Below, in pieces: positions 13,716-21,166 of a DNA stretch of 21,757 bases. The notes beneath the pieces are model-generated. The model was not told the DNA's origin. It did no database searches and worked only from the letters and a program-made list of their open reading frames with translations. Within the stretch, counting starts at the first letter, position 1. Every line of letters starts with the position of its first letter. The position numbers were made by a program, and so were the translations under genes. Where the stretch lies: positions 1 through 21,757 of IMG/VR virus record IMGVR_UViG_3300009083_000009. One strand, given 5' to 3'. Origin of the DNA: a virus.

Positions 13716-13740
13716 GCCCCTTGAGGGGCGACTAAGCCCC
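13716..13740 (+). promoter_or_regulatory. Two mutually exclusive hairpins (three-arm element)
   Basis: Arm 1 GCCCC (13716-13720), arm 2 GGGGC (13725-13729), arm 3 GCCCC (13736-13740). Arm 2 can pair with arm 1 (loop TTGA) or with arm 3 (loop GACTAA), but not with both. It lies between the glycine-rich gene and the SD (GAAGGA) of the 29-codon ORF. No T-tract follows, so an intrinsic terminator is not supported. A switch is possible but unproven. Confidence 0.35.
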
Positions 13741-13757
13741 AATCCGAAGGAATCCCC

Positions 13758-13847
13758 ATGTTGAAACTCCTGCGCCCCCTGCTGGCGCTGGTCGTGGCGA
13801 CGTGCGCCGCGCCGTCCTTTGCCGACACCACACCCTCGACAATCTGA
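13758..13847 (+). CDS. 29-codon ORF, almost only a signal peptide
   Basis: ATG 13758 has a strong SD (GAAGGA, 6 nt upstream). The product is MLKLLRPLLALVVATCAAPS then FADTTPSTI: a basic n-region, a Leu/Val/Ala core and a clean signal-peptidase site after SFA. Cleavage would leave a 7-residue peptide, DTTPSTI. It could be a remnant of a third signal-peptide-bearing appendage gene, a leader controlling the gene 17 nt downstream, or a genuine tiny exported peptide. Confidence 0.45.
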   Translation: MLKLLRPLLALVVATCAAPSFADTTPSTI

Positions 13848-13864
13848 CACATCGGAGCCTGTGA

Positions 13865-14695
13865 ATGGCTGACACCATCCTATCGCCCTCTGGTCTCGTC
13901 CAGATCGAGGTTGGCGCTTCCGACTCCTCCTGGGGGGAAAAGGAGAGCGCCGACAAGGCGACCATCAACGGCTGGTTCACGACCGGGCCCGCGCTGAAGA
14001 CGGCCAACGGGGGCTTCGGAGCTGCCCTGACGCCCGTTGTCGGCGATATGCTCTACGCCTCCACCACCAGCGCATTCGCCCGTCTGGCGGCCCCCGCTGT
14101 GGGTCAGGTGCTCACCTCGGCCGGCGTGGGCGTGGCGCCCTCCTGGAGTAACGCCCCGGCCGTCACCAACATTGCCGTTGGTCTGCACAATAACCTGACG
14201 GCATTATCCGCTTCGGTTAGCGGGGAGGCGACAGCAGCCGGCAAATACGGCGGTCAGTTCATGTCCAGCAATGGCTCGTCTGGGCAGTATGCGGCGATGT
14301 TCAGGACCGACCGCATTGATGGCGGCTTCACCCTGTTCAAATACGGCACCACCACTGTTGGCTACCATGTTACCGACAGCACGGGGGTGAGCCTGACCAG
14401 CCTTTCAGATGGTCGCCGCAAGACGATCTTGGCCGAATACGACCCCGGCGACATCTTCGACCGCATCGAGCATCGCAACTACGTCTGGGACAACGGCGTC
14501 AAAGGCTTCGGCCCAATCGCTCAGAAACTCTATCTGGTCGCCCCCTGGCTTGTGGTGAAGGGCGACGACGATCCAGACAAGCGCCCCGGCGACGAAGGTT
14601 TCGAGCCTTGGACGATCAAGCTCAGTCCCGGCGAAAAGATGCTGTTTGCCGAGGTGAAGGCCCTGCGTCGTCGCATGGCGGTGCTCGAAGGCTGA
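13865..14695 (+). CDS. Tail appendage with C-terminal S74 intramolecular chaperone
   Basis: The 276-aa product begins at ATG 13865 with GGAG 8 nt upstream and has no signal peptide. The first part (MADTILSPSGLVQIEVG, then DSSWGEKESADKATINGWF and LTSAGVGVAPSW) resembles tail-fibre shaft segments. From about residue 175 the S74 domain is clear: SDGRRKT with Ser181 and Lys186 (the Ser-Lys dyad of endosialidase-type chaperones), then NYVWDNGVKGFGPIAQKL, then a helical end FAEVKALRRRMAVLE. In this family the domain helps trimer folding and cuts itself off at the Ser, which here would release about 96 residues. It is likely a trimeric spike or fibre. The stop overlaps the next start (TGATG). Confidence 0.8.
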   Translation: MADTILSPSGLVQIEVGASDSSWGEKESADKATINGWFTTGPALKTANGGFGAALTPVVGDMLYASTTSAFARLAAPAVGQVLTSAGVGVAPSWSNAPAVTNIAVGLHNNLTALSASVSGEATAAGKYGGQFMSSNGSSGQYAAMFRTDRIDGGFTLFKYGTTTVGYHVTDSTGVSLTSLSDGRRKTILAEYDPGDIFDRIEHRNYVWDNGVKGFGPIAQKLYLVAPWLVVKGDDDPDKRPGDEGFEPWTIKLSPGEKMLFAEVKALRRRMAVLEG

Positions 14696-16161
14696 TGTCC
14701 CTCCTCAGCCTCAAGCTCCCCCCCGGCGTCGTCAATAACGGCGCAGAGAGCGAAAGCGCAGGCCGATACCGCATCACCAACCAGGTCCGCTGGATCGACA
14801 GCATTCTGCGCCCTTGGGGCGGCTCTCGCGCGCGATCCAGCGCGGCGGCTGTCACAGGCAAGGCCCGCGCGGTCCTGCCTTGGCGCGACAATTCGGGCGA
14901 CCGCTGGATCGCCATTGGCACGAATAGCAAGCTCTACGCCCAAAAGCAGGACGGCACGAATTACGACATCACCCCGTCAGGCTTCACGGCTGGGTTGGCC
15001 GATGCAGCATATAATACGGGTTATGGCGGCGGCCTCTACGGCGCCGGGACCTATGGCACGCCGCGTGCATCGACCGGCTCTGTCACCTCGGCCGGGCTCT
15101 GGACCCTCGACGTTTTCGGCCAAAACCTCATTGGCTGCATGGGCGACAGCGACGGCAAAATCTACCAATGGGCCTTGGCGACAGGAACCCCCGCCGCTGT
15201 CGTCACCAACGCCCCTACCGGCTGCGCAAGTTGCTTTACATCCCCAGAAGGCCACCTGGTCGCGCTGAAAAACCGCACCGTTCTGTGGTCGGATCAGGAG
15301 GCCGCGACGACCTGGACGGCGACGGCCACCAACCAGGCCGGCGACCAGAACCTGCAAACCACGGGCAGCTTGATCTGCGGCCGGGGAATGAAGGGCCAGA
15401 GCCTGGTTCTGACCTCCACTGACGCGTGGTCTATGGTCTATAGGGGACAGCCCTATATCTACGGCTTCACCCGCGTAGGGCAGGGCTGCGGGGCAATCTC
15501 CAAGGGCGCCCTGGTCGTCACCGATACGCTTGCCGCGTGGATGGGTGCGGAGGGCTTCTTCGGCTTCGACGGCTTCGTATCGCCGATCCCGTGCGATGTC
15601 ACCGACTACGTTTTCAAGGACATCAACCGCGCTCAGGTGTCCAAGGTCGTCGGCATCCACTACGCCGCCGCCGCCGAGGTCCGCTGGCACTATCCCTCCG
15701 GGGCGTCTGTTGAGGTGGATCGCTACGTCGCCTTCAACTACCGCGACAATCACTGGAGCGTCGGCACAATCGACCGCATCGGCGGCTGCGATAAAGGCCC
15801 CTACGACTATCCGATGATGACTTCTGCGGACGGCTACCTCTACGAGCATGAGGTGGGGCTCAATAGCACCTGGTATGCGGAAACCGGCCCCTTCCGCCTC
15901 GGCCGGGGCGACCGGATGCTCCAGGTCAACCGCATTGTTCCCGATGAGGGCACGCAAGGCGACGTGACGGTGACGATCTACACCAAAACATGGCCCAACG
16001 GATCTGAGACGACGCGAGGCCCCTACACCATGGCCGATCCAACCGACGCCCTATTCCAGGCGGCTCAGATGCGCATTCGCTACACCGGCAACACCCTGGC
16101 TGACGCTCGCATTGGAGAGTTCCGCATGGATGTGGTTCCGGGCGATTATCTGGTGATCTGA
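14695..16161 (+). CDS. Tail hub / packaged-DNA stabilisation protein (P22 gp10-like)
   Basis: ATG 14695 overlaps the upstream stop; an ATG 29 codons earlier lies inside the S74 gene and is rejected. The 488-aa product is close in length to P22 gp10 (472 aa). It is beta-rich and repetitive: RWIAIGTNSKLYAQ, NLIGCMGDSDGKIYQW, HLVALKNRTVLWSDQE, KGALVVTDTLAAWMGAEGFFGFDG, then a C-terminal RIRYTGNTLADARIGEFRMDVVPGDY. Such blade-like repeats fit a propeller hub under the adaptor that holds needle and spikes. The C-terminal 'IRYTG...RIGEFRMDV' ending is common in these phage proteins. The exact family name is inferred from these patterns and from gene order. Confidence 0.75.
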   Translation: MSLLSLKLPPGVVNNGAESESAGRYRITNQVRWIDSILRPWGGSRARSSAAAVTGKARAVLPWRDNSGDRWIAIGTNSKLYAQKQDGTNYDITPSGFTAGLADAAYNTGYGGGLYGAGTYGTPRASTGSVTSAGLWTLDVFGQNLIGCMGDSDGKIYQWALATGTPAAVVTNAPTGCASCFTSPEGHLVALKNRTVLWSDQEAATTWTATATNQAGDQNLQTTGSLICGRGMKGQSLVLTSTDAWSMVYRGQPYIYGFTRVGQGCGAISKGALVVTDTLAAWMGAEGFFGFDGFVSPIPCDVTDYVFKDINRAQVSKVVGIHYAAAAEVRWHYPSGASVEVDRYVAFNYRDNHWSVGTIDRIGGCDKGPYDYPMMTSADGYLYEHEVGLNSTWYAETGPFRLGRGDRMLQVNRIVPDEGTQGDVTVTIYTKTWPNGSETTRGPYTMADPTDALFQAAQMRIRYTGNTLADARIGEFRMDVVPGDYLVI

Positions 16162-16373
16162 TGCCGCTTCCGACGCCCCCCCAAGCCTATAACCTGCACG
16201 ATCAACAGGAGCTGCGGACCCTCATTGAGCGGGCCCTTGCCGATCGCCTGCGGACAGATCAGGACATCATCCTGCCCTACGCCATCCGGCTGGTGCTGAC
16301 CTCGCCCAGCGGATCGCTTTGGGCCTTGTCGGTTGATAATGCCGGCGCCCTTTCAGCCGTGGCCTATCCATGA
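16161..16373 (+). CDS. Small hypothetical tail-region protein (70 aa)
   Basis: ATG 16161 overlaps the hub gene stop, and the stop overlaps the next ATG (ATGA). The front is helical (YNLHDQQELRTLIERALADRLRTDQDI) and the back is a beta hairpin (AIRLVLTSPSGSLWALSVDNAGALSAVAYP). No TM segment. The helix-then-hairpin layout recalls small phage proteins found between hub and ejection genes, perhaps a needle or fibre-linking part, but no function can be claimed. Confidence 0.6.
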   Translation: MPLPTPPQAYNLHDQQELRTLIERALADRLRTDQDIILPYAIRLVLTSPSGSLWALSVDNAGALSAVAYP

Positions 16374-16561
16374 CCGTTCACACCGACCAACTGGACGCGG
16401 CGGGCCTGGTCTGGCGCCTGGACGGGGATGTGTGCGTCATCACCCTGCCTGACGACGGCTCTGGCGTGGTTGAGGTCAGCGTCTGCACAGAGGGCGGCGA
16501 ATTGGCCTTCCACCCGGCCCGATCGTCGCTGCAACGCGCTGTCCTGGCCCTGCTGCCGTGA
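16370..16561 (+). CDS. Small hypothetical protein (63 aa)
   Basis: ATG 16370 overlaps the upstream stop by 4 nt and its own stop overlaps the next start (GTGA). The predicted fold is a small beta sheet: GLVWRLDGDVCVITLPDDG, then VVEVSVCTEGGELAF. It ends with a short helix SLQRAVLALLP. Acidic, soluble, no motif. Support comes from the double overlap and codon use. No family recognised. Confidence 0.55.
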   Translation: MTVHTDQLDAAGLVWRLDGDVCVITLPDDGSGVVEVSVCTEGGELAFHPARSSLQRAVLALLP

Positions 16562-16914
16562 ACGATTGGGAGCGTTGCCGGGGATGGATCGAAGCCGCCC
16601 TGACAACCTGTCCAACCCACAACATTGACGACGTTCAAACCGGCATATCGACCGGGCATTTCCAGTTCTGGCCCGGCGAGCGGTGCGCGGCTGTGACTGA
16701 GGTCAACGACTATCCCCGAGTCCGAATGCTGCATTTCTGGCTGCTCGGCGGCGACCTCAAGGAACTGCTGACCATGCGCCCGATGATCGAGGATTGGGGG
16801 CGCCGGGTGGGATGCAAGGCTGTAACCGGCGAGGGCAGGGATGCTTGGGGCCGGGTGCTGATCAAACACGGATACCGGCGAGGGCCGTCTGAGTTCGCAA
16901 AGGACCTTACCTAA
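16558..16914 (+). CDS. GNAT-like fold phage protein
   Basis: The 118-aa product starts at GTG 16558. The pattern WERCRGWIEAAL, then GHFQFWPGERCAAVTEVNDYPRVRMLHFWLLGG, then DLKELLTMRPMIEDWGRRVGCKAVTGEGRDAWGRVLIKHGYRR fits the strand-helix order of GNAT acyltransferases. The 'W...GC..V...GR..W.RVL...GY' end is typical for a group of phage proteins of this kind. An acetyl-CoA-binding Q/RxxGxG/A loop is not obvious, so it may be structural or an unusual enzyme. It sits between the hub and ejection genes and overlaps both neighbours by a few bases. Confidence 0.65.
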   Translation: MNDWERCRGWIEAALTTCPTHNIDDVQTGISTGHFQFWPGERCAAVTEVNDYPRVRMLHFWLLGGDLKELLTMRPMIEDWGRRVGCKAVTGEGRDAWGRVLIKHGYRRGPSEFAKDLT

Positions 16915-17873
16915 TGGGCGGCAAGAACAAGCAAACGCAGACCACGGTCGTTGACCCCAAGGTCCAGGGCCTTCAGATGGACAACTACGCTGGCGCCCGC
17001 GCCAAGATCGACACGCCGACGACCTCATATGGCGGCCTCCTATCCGCTGGCGGCAATTCCAGCCTGATGGACGCCACAGGGGCAGCGCGGGGCCTTCTGG
17101 ACTTCAACGCGCCTCAGATCAGCGCATCGACGTATGATCCGACGCAAATCAACCGTTCCAGCGTGCGCGACCTGACCACGGGGCCAGCCTCAGCGGAGGC
17201 GATCCGGGGCTACTACGACCCGTTCCAACAAGACGTTATCACCAATTTCCAGGCCGACAACGAGCGTCAGCGGCAAATGGCGATTGACGCCGGCCAGGCC
17301 CGAGCCACGGCGGCCGGCTCGTTCGGTGGCACGCGCCATGGCGTAGACGACGCCCTGACCAACGAGGCGGCGTTTCGCAGCGGTAACAGCTTCACCGCCG
17401 GGCTGCGCTCGACGGGCTTCCAAACGGCGCTACAGGCGGCGCAGGCAGACCAGGCGCGCAGGCTCCAGGCCGACCAGGCGAACCAGGGCATCGACTACGG
17501 CGTGGCGGGCCAGAACGCGGGCTTCCTCAACTCGGCCGGGCAGTTCAACGCTGGTCAGCGTCAGGGCGCGGACATGGCCAACCAGGGCGCCAGCATCAGC
17601 AGCGCGGGTGTTCGAACCGGCGCGGCGGGCTTGCTCGGAAACTTCGGCCAGCAACAGCAGCAGCAAGAGCAGCAGGCCCTTGACGCCGCCTATAACGAGT
17701 GGCTGCGGCAACAGCAGGACCCGTTCGTCAAGCAAGGCCTGCTCAACCAATCGCTCGGCGCGATCTCTGTTCCGCAGACCACGACCACGACCTCGCCCAA
17801 GGGCGGGCTGTTCAACAGCGGGGTCAAGGTCGGCTGGAGCTACAAGGACGGCCTGTCGGTGGGGAGCGCATAA
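16914..17873 (+). CDS. Internal virion / DNA-ejection protein
   Basis: A 319-aa protein that starts at a TAATG overlap. Sequence blocks such as AEAIRGYYDPFQQDVITNFQADNERQRQMAIDAG and ARATAAGSFGGTRHGVDDALTNEAAFRSGNSFTAGL (from about 98 to 165) are typical of a phage protein set encoded after the tail hub. They fit proteins ejected with the DNA. The second half is Gln/Ala-rich with a CAG/CAA tract (17649-17676) coding for QQQQQQEQQ. A conserved-looking end GGLFNSGVKVGWSYKDG closes it. There is no TM segment. The role is inferred from position and composition, like P22 gp7/gp14-type genes. Confidence 0.65.
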   Translation: MGGKNKQTQTTVVDPKVQGLQMDNYAGARAKIDTPTTSYGGLLSAGGNSSLMDATGAARGLLDFNAPQISASTYDPTQINRSSVRDLTTGPASAEAIRGYYDPFQQDVITNFQADNERQRQMAIDAGQARATAAGSFGGTRHGVDDALTNEAAFRSGNSFTAGLRSTGFQTALQAAQADQARRLQADQANQGIDYGVAGQNAGFLNSAGQFNAGQRQGADMANQGASISSAGVRTGAAGLLGNFGQQQQQQEQQALDAAYNEWLRQQQDPFVKQGLLNQSLGAISVPQTTTTTSPKGGLFNSGVKVGWSYKDGLSVGSA

Positions 17874-18538
17874 TGGGATTGTTCGGAGGCATGAAGGGCG
17901 CGGTCGGCACGCCCGGTTCCGGCGGCTTGCTGACCCGCTTCCTTGCCGGGCAGAGCGGCGTGGATGCTTCGGAGAGGGCGGCCCTGCTTCAAAAGCAGCG
18001 CAGCTTGCTGGGGGCCATGCCCTTGTCCAATGACTACGCCCCGGCGCCGTTCGCGGCCCCCAACGGCGAGGCCGATCCCTTGGCCAATGTCCCCATGGCT
18101 ACGCGGCAACAGGCCTGGCTTCGGGACCTGGCGGCGGCTGGAGGCGATGTTCCATTGAGCGCGCTTATGCCCAAGCCGGCCGAGCGCCAGATATACAACA
18201 CCCGTCGCGGCTTGGTCGGCGTTGGCCCTGAGATGGACGCCACGCCCGAGATGATCATGGAGATTCCCGAGGATGGGCCTGCGGCGCCGACTGGGACGAT
18301 GTGGAAAGACCCCGCCAATCCCGCCCTCGGCGTGTTGCCTCTGCCCGGCTATCTGGACGCCATAGGCGGCCTTGCCGATACGCGCGCGGCGGCTACGGCC
18401 AAGTACCGCAGGCCGCTGGCTGGGCGCGGCGGCGGCGGACGTGGCGGTGGTGGCCCCCGAGGGCCCGCTGCTCCGGCTGGCAACCCGGCGCTTGCTGGAA
18501 TGGAAGCCGCTCTCCGTGCCAGAGGGTTGATTAAATGA
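17873..18538 (+). CDS. Hypothetical internal virion protein (221 aa)
   Basis: The start is ATG 17873 in a TAATG overlap; a longer reading from 17699 would run inside the previous gene. The N-terminus MGLFGGMKGAVG is glycine-rich and amphipathic. Residues about 95-115 read RQIYNTRRGLVGVGPEMD. The C-terminal third is Gly/Pro-rich, including a GRGGGGRGGGGPRG stretch, and ends in a short helix. Low complexity limits any family call. The neighbours on both sides look like ejection proteins, so this is probably another, or an assembly partner. The stop overlaps the next ATG by ATGA. Confidence 0.6.
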   Translation: MGLFGGMKGAVGTPGSGGLLTRFLAGQSGVDASERAALLQKQRSLLGAMPLSNDYAPAPFAAPNGEADPLANVPMATRQQAWLRDLAAAGGDVPLSALMPKPAERQIYNTRRGLVGVGPEMDATPEMIMEIPEDGPAAPTGTMWKDPANPALGVLPLPGYLDAIGGLADTRAAATAKYRRPLAGRGGGGRGGGGPRGPAAPAGNPALAGMEAALRARGLIK

Positions 18539-19425
18539 CCGACTACAACAGCATGAGCGACGACCAACTTTTGGCGCTCTATCAGCAGGAAAAGGCGAAG
18601 GCCGCGCCCACGACTGACGCGGGCGGTATGGAAATGCTCGGCGACGGCTACCGTCGCAACACCATAGGCCAGACCTTCCGGGCGGGTCCGCGCGGCGGCT
18701 TCCAACAGGTCGGCGGCCCGACGATGACGATGGCCAACGATGCGAGGGGGCAGGCCCAAGGGCTGAACACGGCCCTGGCCGGCATCGACCGCGTTGACCG
18801 CCAGTTGAAGAACACCAAGGATATTGGCCCGCTCGGGTTCCTGACGAACTCGTCGGACATCAGCGTTCTGACCCAGAGCGTGAAGGATCTGCAACTTCGC
18901 CTGAAGGAGCAGCCCTACAATCTAGGGGTTCTGAACGGCCCTGATCTGGACCTTTTGGAATCCATCGTCGCGGACCCCAGTCAACTGAAGTCGGCGGTGT
19001 TCCGCCAGTCCATCGGACCTCGCCTCGCCAACCTGTCGTCCATCATTGGCGATCAGTATCGGTCGGGCGCGGATAGCTTCAAGGGCATCGGCGGCCGAAC
19101 GGAAGTGCTGCCGCCGCTCTATCGCTCGCCTACGTCCAAGTTCACCCCGGAGGAGTTTGGGCGTGATGGCCGGGTGACACCAGAGGCTATGGCCCGCAAA
19201 CCAGGCGCAGCCCCGTCCAGGCCGGTGTCGCCCGCCCTGGCCAGTCGCACACCCGCCGCCCGCGATGCTTACAAAGCCCGCGTTCTGGCTGGCACGATCG
19301 ACCCTAAGGCCCCCATGGGTTCCAAGGCGCATCCCTACATCGCACGAGATGCGGCACAGGCTGACCAGCTACCGAAGGGCACACACGTCATGATGCCTGA
19401 CGGCGCTATCGGGATTGTTGAATAA
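18535..19425 (+). CDS. Putative DNA-ejection protein (296 aa)
   Basis: The start overlaps the upstream gene (ATGA) and the stop overlaps the next one (TAATG). The N-terminus has YNSMSDDQLLALYQQEKAK, an 'MSDDELLALY' type opening seen in phage internal proteins. The centre is helical (LNTALAGIDRVDRQLKNTKDIGP, then SVLTQSVKDLQLRLKEQPYNLGVLNGPDLDLLESIVADP). The C-terminal part is Pro/Ala-rich and ends with KGTHVMMPDGAIGIVE, a small beta hairpin. No TM. Likely packaged in the head and injected; this rests on operon position and the general plan of P22-like phages. Confidence 0.6.
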   Translation: MTDYNSMSDDQLLALYQQEKAKAAPTTDAGGMEMLGDGYRRNTIGQTFRAGPRGGFQQVGGPTMTMANDARGQAQGLNTALAGIDRVDRQLKNTKDIGPLGFLTNSSDISVLTQSVKDLQLRLKEQPYNLGVLNGPDLDLLESIVADPSQLKSAVFRQSIGPRLANLSSIIGDQYRSGADSFKGIGGRTEVLPPLYRSPTSKFTPEEFGRDGRVTPEAMARKPGAAPSRPVSPALASRTPAARDAYKARVLAGTIDPKAPMGSKAHPYIARDAAQADQLPKGTHVMMPDGAIGIVE

Positions 19426-20939
19426 TGCCCGTCCGCATCATTGAGCCCGCCGCAACGGCTGAACCCACAAGGGTCGGGCGCGTGCGGATTATCGAGCCGG
19501 CGCCACAAGCCGCCAAGCCCGGCGTTTTCGAGCAGGTGGGCGGCCTGATGGCCAACGTGAACGCGTCCATTCCCTTTGGCGACGAGATCGTGGCCGGACT
19601 GAACACAGCCGGCGGCGTAGTCTCAGCAGCGGCCCGCGGCCAGCCCGTTTCGCTAGGCCGCATTCAGGATCGTTTCAAGTCGGAGATGGGCACACAGCGG
19701 GGCCTGGAGAGCGGCTTTGCCGCTGCGCATCCCGTTGCGGCAAATCTGGGCAAGGGAACCGGCATGGCCGCTACCCTGGCGCTACCTGGCGCTAAGGCGC
19801 TCCAGGGTAGCCGGCTAGGCAATGTCGCACGGGGCGCGATTACGGCCTCCACCACGGCCGCCGCTTATAGCCTCGCCGACAGGGGCACGGGCCAGGAGCG
19901 CATTCAGCGGGCCACGGCGGCGGCGTATAACCCCTTTGTCTTGGCGCTCGGCGGCGGAGCCGGCGCTTTGGTGGGGCGCAGTGCGGCCAAGCCGCAAGCG
20001 GCGGCGGTCCCCAGTGTCGACGCGCTCCGGGCCGCGAAGTCTGCCGCCTATGACGCCGCTGATAAGGCCGGGGTCCGCTACACTCCCGCGGCCTTCGACG
20101 GGTTTGTTACTGGCCTGACTAAAGAGGCCAGGGCCGCCAACCTTAACCCGACGCGCCATCCTCACGCGGCATCCATGCTCGATGATATTCAGGCGATGCA
20201 GGGCCAATCGCCGTCCCTCACCGAACTGGACCAGCTTCGCCAAGTCGTTCAGCGCGATGTTGTCGGTAAGAGCGACCGAGCTGAAAAGATGTTCGGTCGC
20301 AAGATGATCGACCACATCGACAACCTGATTGAGACGGCCGGCCCTGGCGGGGTCGTGGCCGGAAACGCCGACGAAGGCGCAAAGGCCATCGCCCTGGCTC
20401 GCGAACTGAACGGCGCCTACCGCAAGGTCGAGGCCGTCAGCAATGCGGTTGAGAGCGCGACCCGGCGCGCCAAGGCCACTGGGTCTGGCGGAAACATCGA
20501 CAATGCTATTCGGACGAAGCTGATAACGGTTCTGGAAAAGACGCCGAACCTGTCGGGAGCAGAGCGGGCGGCGCTACAGCGCGCTATTGATGGCGGCAAT
20601 GTCCAAAATGCATTGCGCCTGTTGGGCAAACTCTCGCCCCAAGGCAACGGCCTCATGCTGGCCCTAAACTTGGGCGGCGCGGCGCTCGGCGGTATGGCTG
20701 GGGCTGGTCCTGCTGGCTTGGTTCCAGCCATTGTAGGGGCCGCGTCGAAAACAGCCGCCGACCAGATGACGCGACAGAACGTGCAGAGGATAACGAGGCT
20801 AATGGCGACTCCGGCCATCCCCGCGGCGGCCCCTACCTTTGCTCGTCCAGGCCTTTTGCCCCAGCCCGTCGAGGACCGAGCCGCGCGAGCAGCCGGACTG
20901 TTCGGCTACTCAGGCGGACAGCGTGCTTCCAACCGATAA
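19425..20939 (+). CDS. Putative large DNA-ejection protein with hydrophobic C-terminal segment
   Basis: A 504-aa protein starting at a TAATG overlap. VRIIEPA appears twice at the very start (residues 3-9 and about 20-26). A hydrophobic, Gly/Ala-rich segment lies near residues 100-180 (MAATLALPGAKAL, LALGGGAGALVG). A stronger one is at about 409-442 (LMLALNLGGAALGGMAGAG, then LVPAIVGAAS), able to form a membrane hairpin. Helical parts between contain DELDQLRQ-type and RAEKMFGRKMIDHID segments. Membrane-active segments fit ejection proteins that build a channel across the envelope, as P22 gp16/gp20 do. The last 107 nt overlap a minus-strand gene tail to tail. Confidence 0.65.
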   Translation: MPVRIIEPAATAEPTRVGRVRIIEPAPQAAKPGVFEQVGGLMANVNASIPFGDEIVAGLNTAGGVVSAAARGQPVSLGRIQDRFKSEMGTQRGLESGFAAAHPVAANLGKGTGMAATLALPGAKALQGSRLGNVARGAITASTTAAAYSLADRGTGQERIQRATAAAYNPFVLALGGGAGALVGRSAAKPQAAAVPSVDALRAAKSAAYDAADKAGVRYTPAAFDGFVTGLTKEARAANLNPTRHPHAASMLDDIQAMQGQSPSLTELDQLRQVVQRDVVGKSDRAEKMFGRKMIDHIDNLIETAGPGGVVAGNADEGAKAIALARELNGAYRKVEAVSNAVESATRRAKATGSGGNIDNAIRTKLITVLEKTPNLSGAERAALQRAIDGGNVQNALRLLGKLSPQGNGLMLALNLGGAALGGMAGAGPAGLVPAIVGAASKTAADQMTRQNVQRITRLMATPAIPAAAPTFARPGLLPQPVEDRAARAAGLFGYSGGQRASNR

Positions 20940-21081
20940 CGAGTAGATAGACGATCATGAAGGGGAAGGCGGCGACGATGCTGCTGTTCTCAAATATCGC
21001 GTCGCCCGTTTCCCATCGGATCGGTTTTTCTGGCGCCAGCGGCCGATAGAGTTTCGGCTTGTAGGGCTTTGGCTCACTCAT
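20833..21081 (-). CDS. Single-TM small protein on the minus strand
   Basis: From the ATG at 21081 the product is 82 aa. ATGs at 21117 and 21093 are also possible but have poorer SD context. The order is a Pro/Lys-rich front (SEPKPYKPKLYRPLAPEKPIRW), one transmembrane helix at residues about 34-51 (SIVAAFPFMIVYLLVIGW), then a strongly basic C-terminal tail (KHAVRLSSRTVRLLARLGPRR). By the positive-inside rule the tail would be cytoplasmic. It lies antisense to the end of the ejection gene and just before the presumed lysis region. It could be a membrane regulator or superinfection factor. No family recognised. Confidence 0.5.
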   Translation of the reverse strand: MSEPKPYKPKLYRPLAPEKPIRWETGDAIFENSSIVAAFPFMIVYLLVIGWKHAVRLSSRTVRLLARLGPRRAGAKGLDEQR

Positions 21082-21166
21082 CGCCCCGCCCATCTCAGCG
21101 TCAGTTACCCTTGGCATTAGGAGACCATAGCGATGTTGGACCCTCTCGTCACGGACGGCGCGCTAT

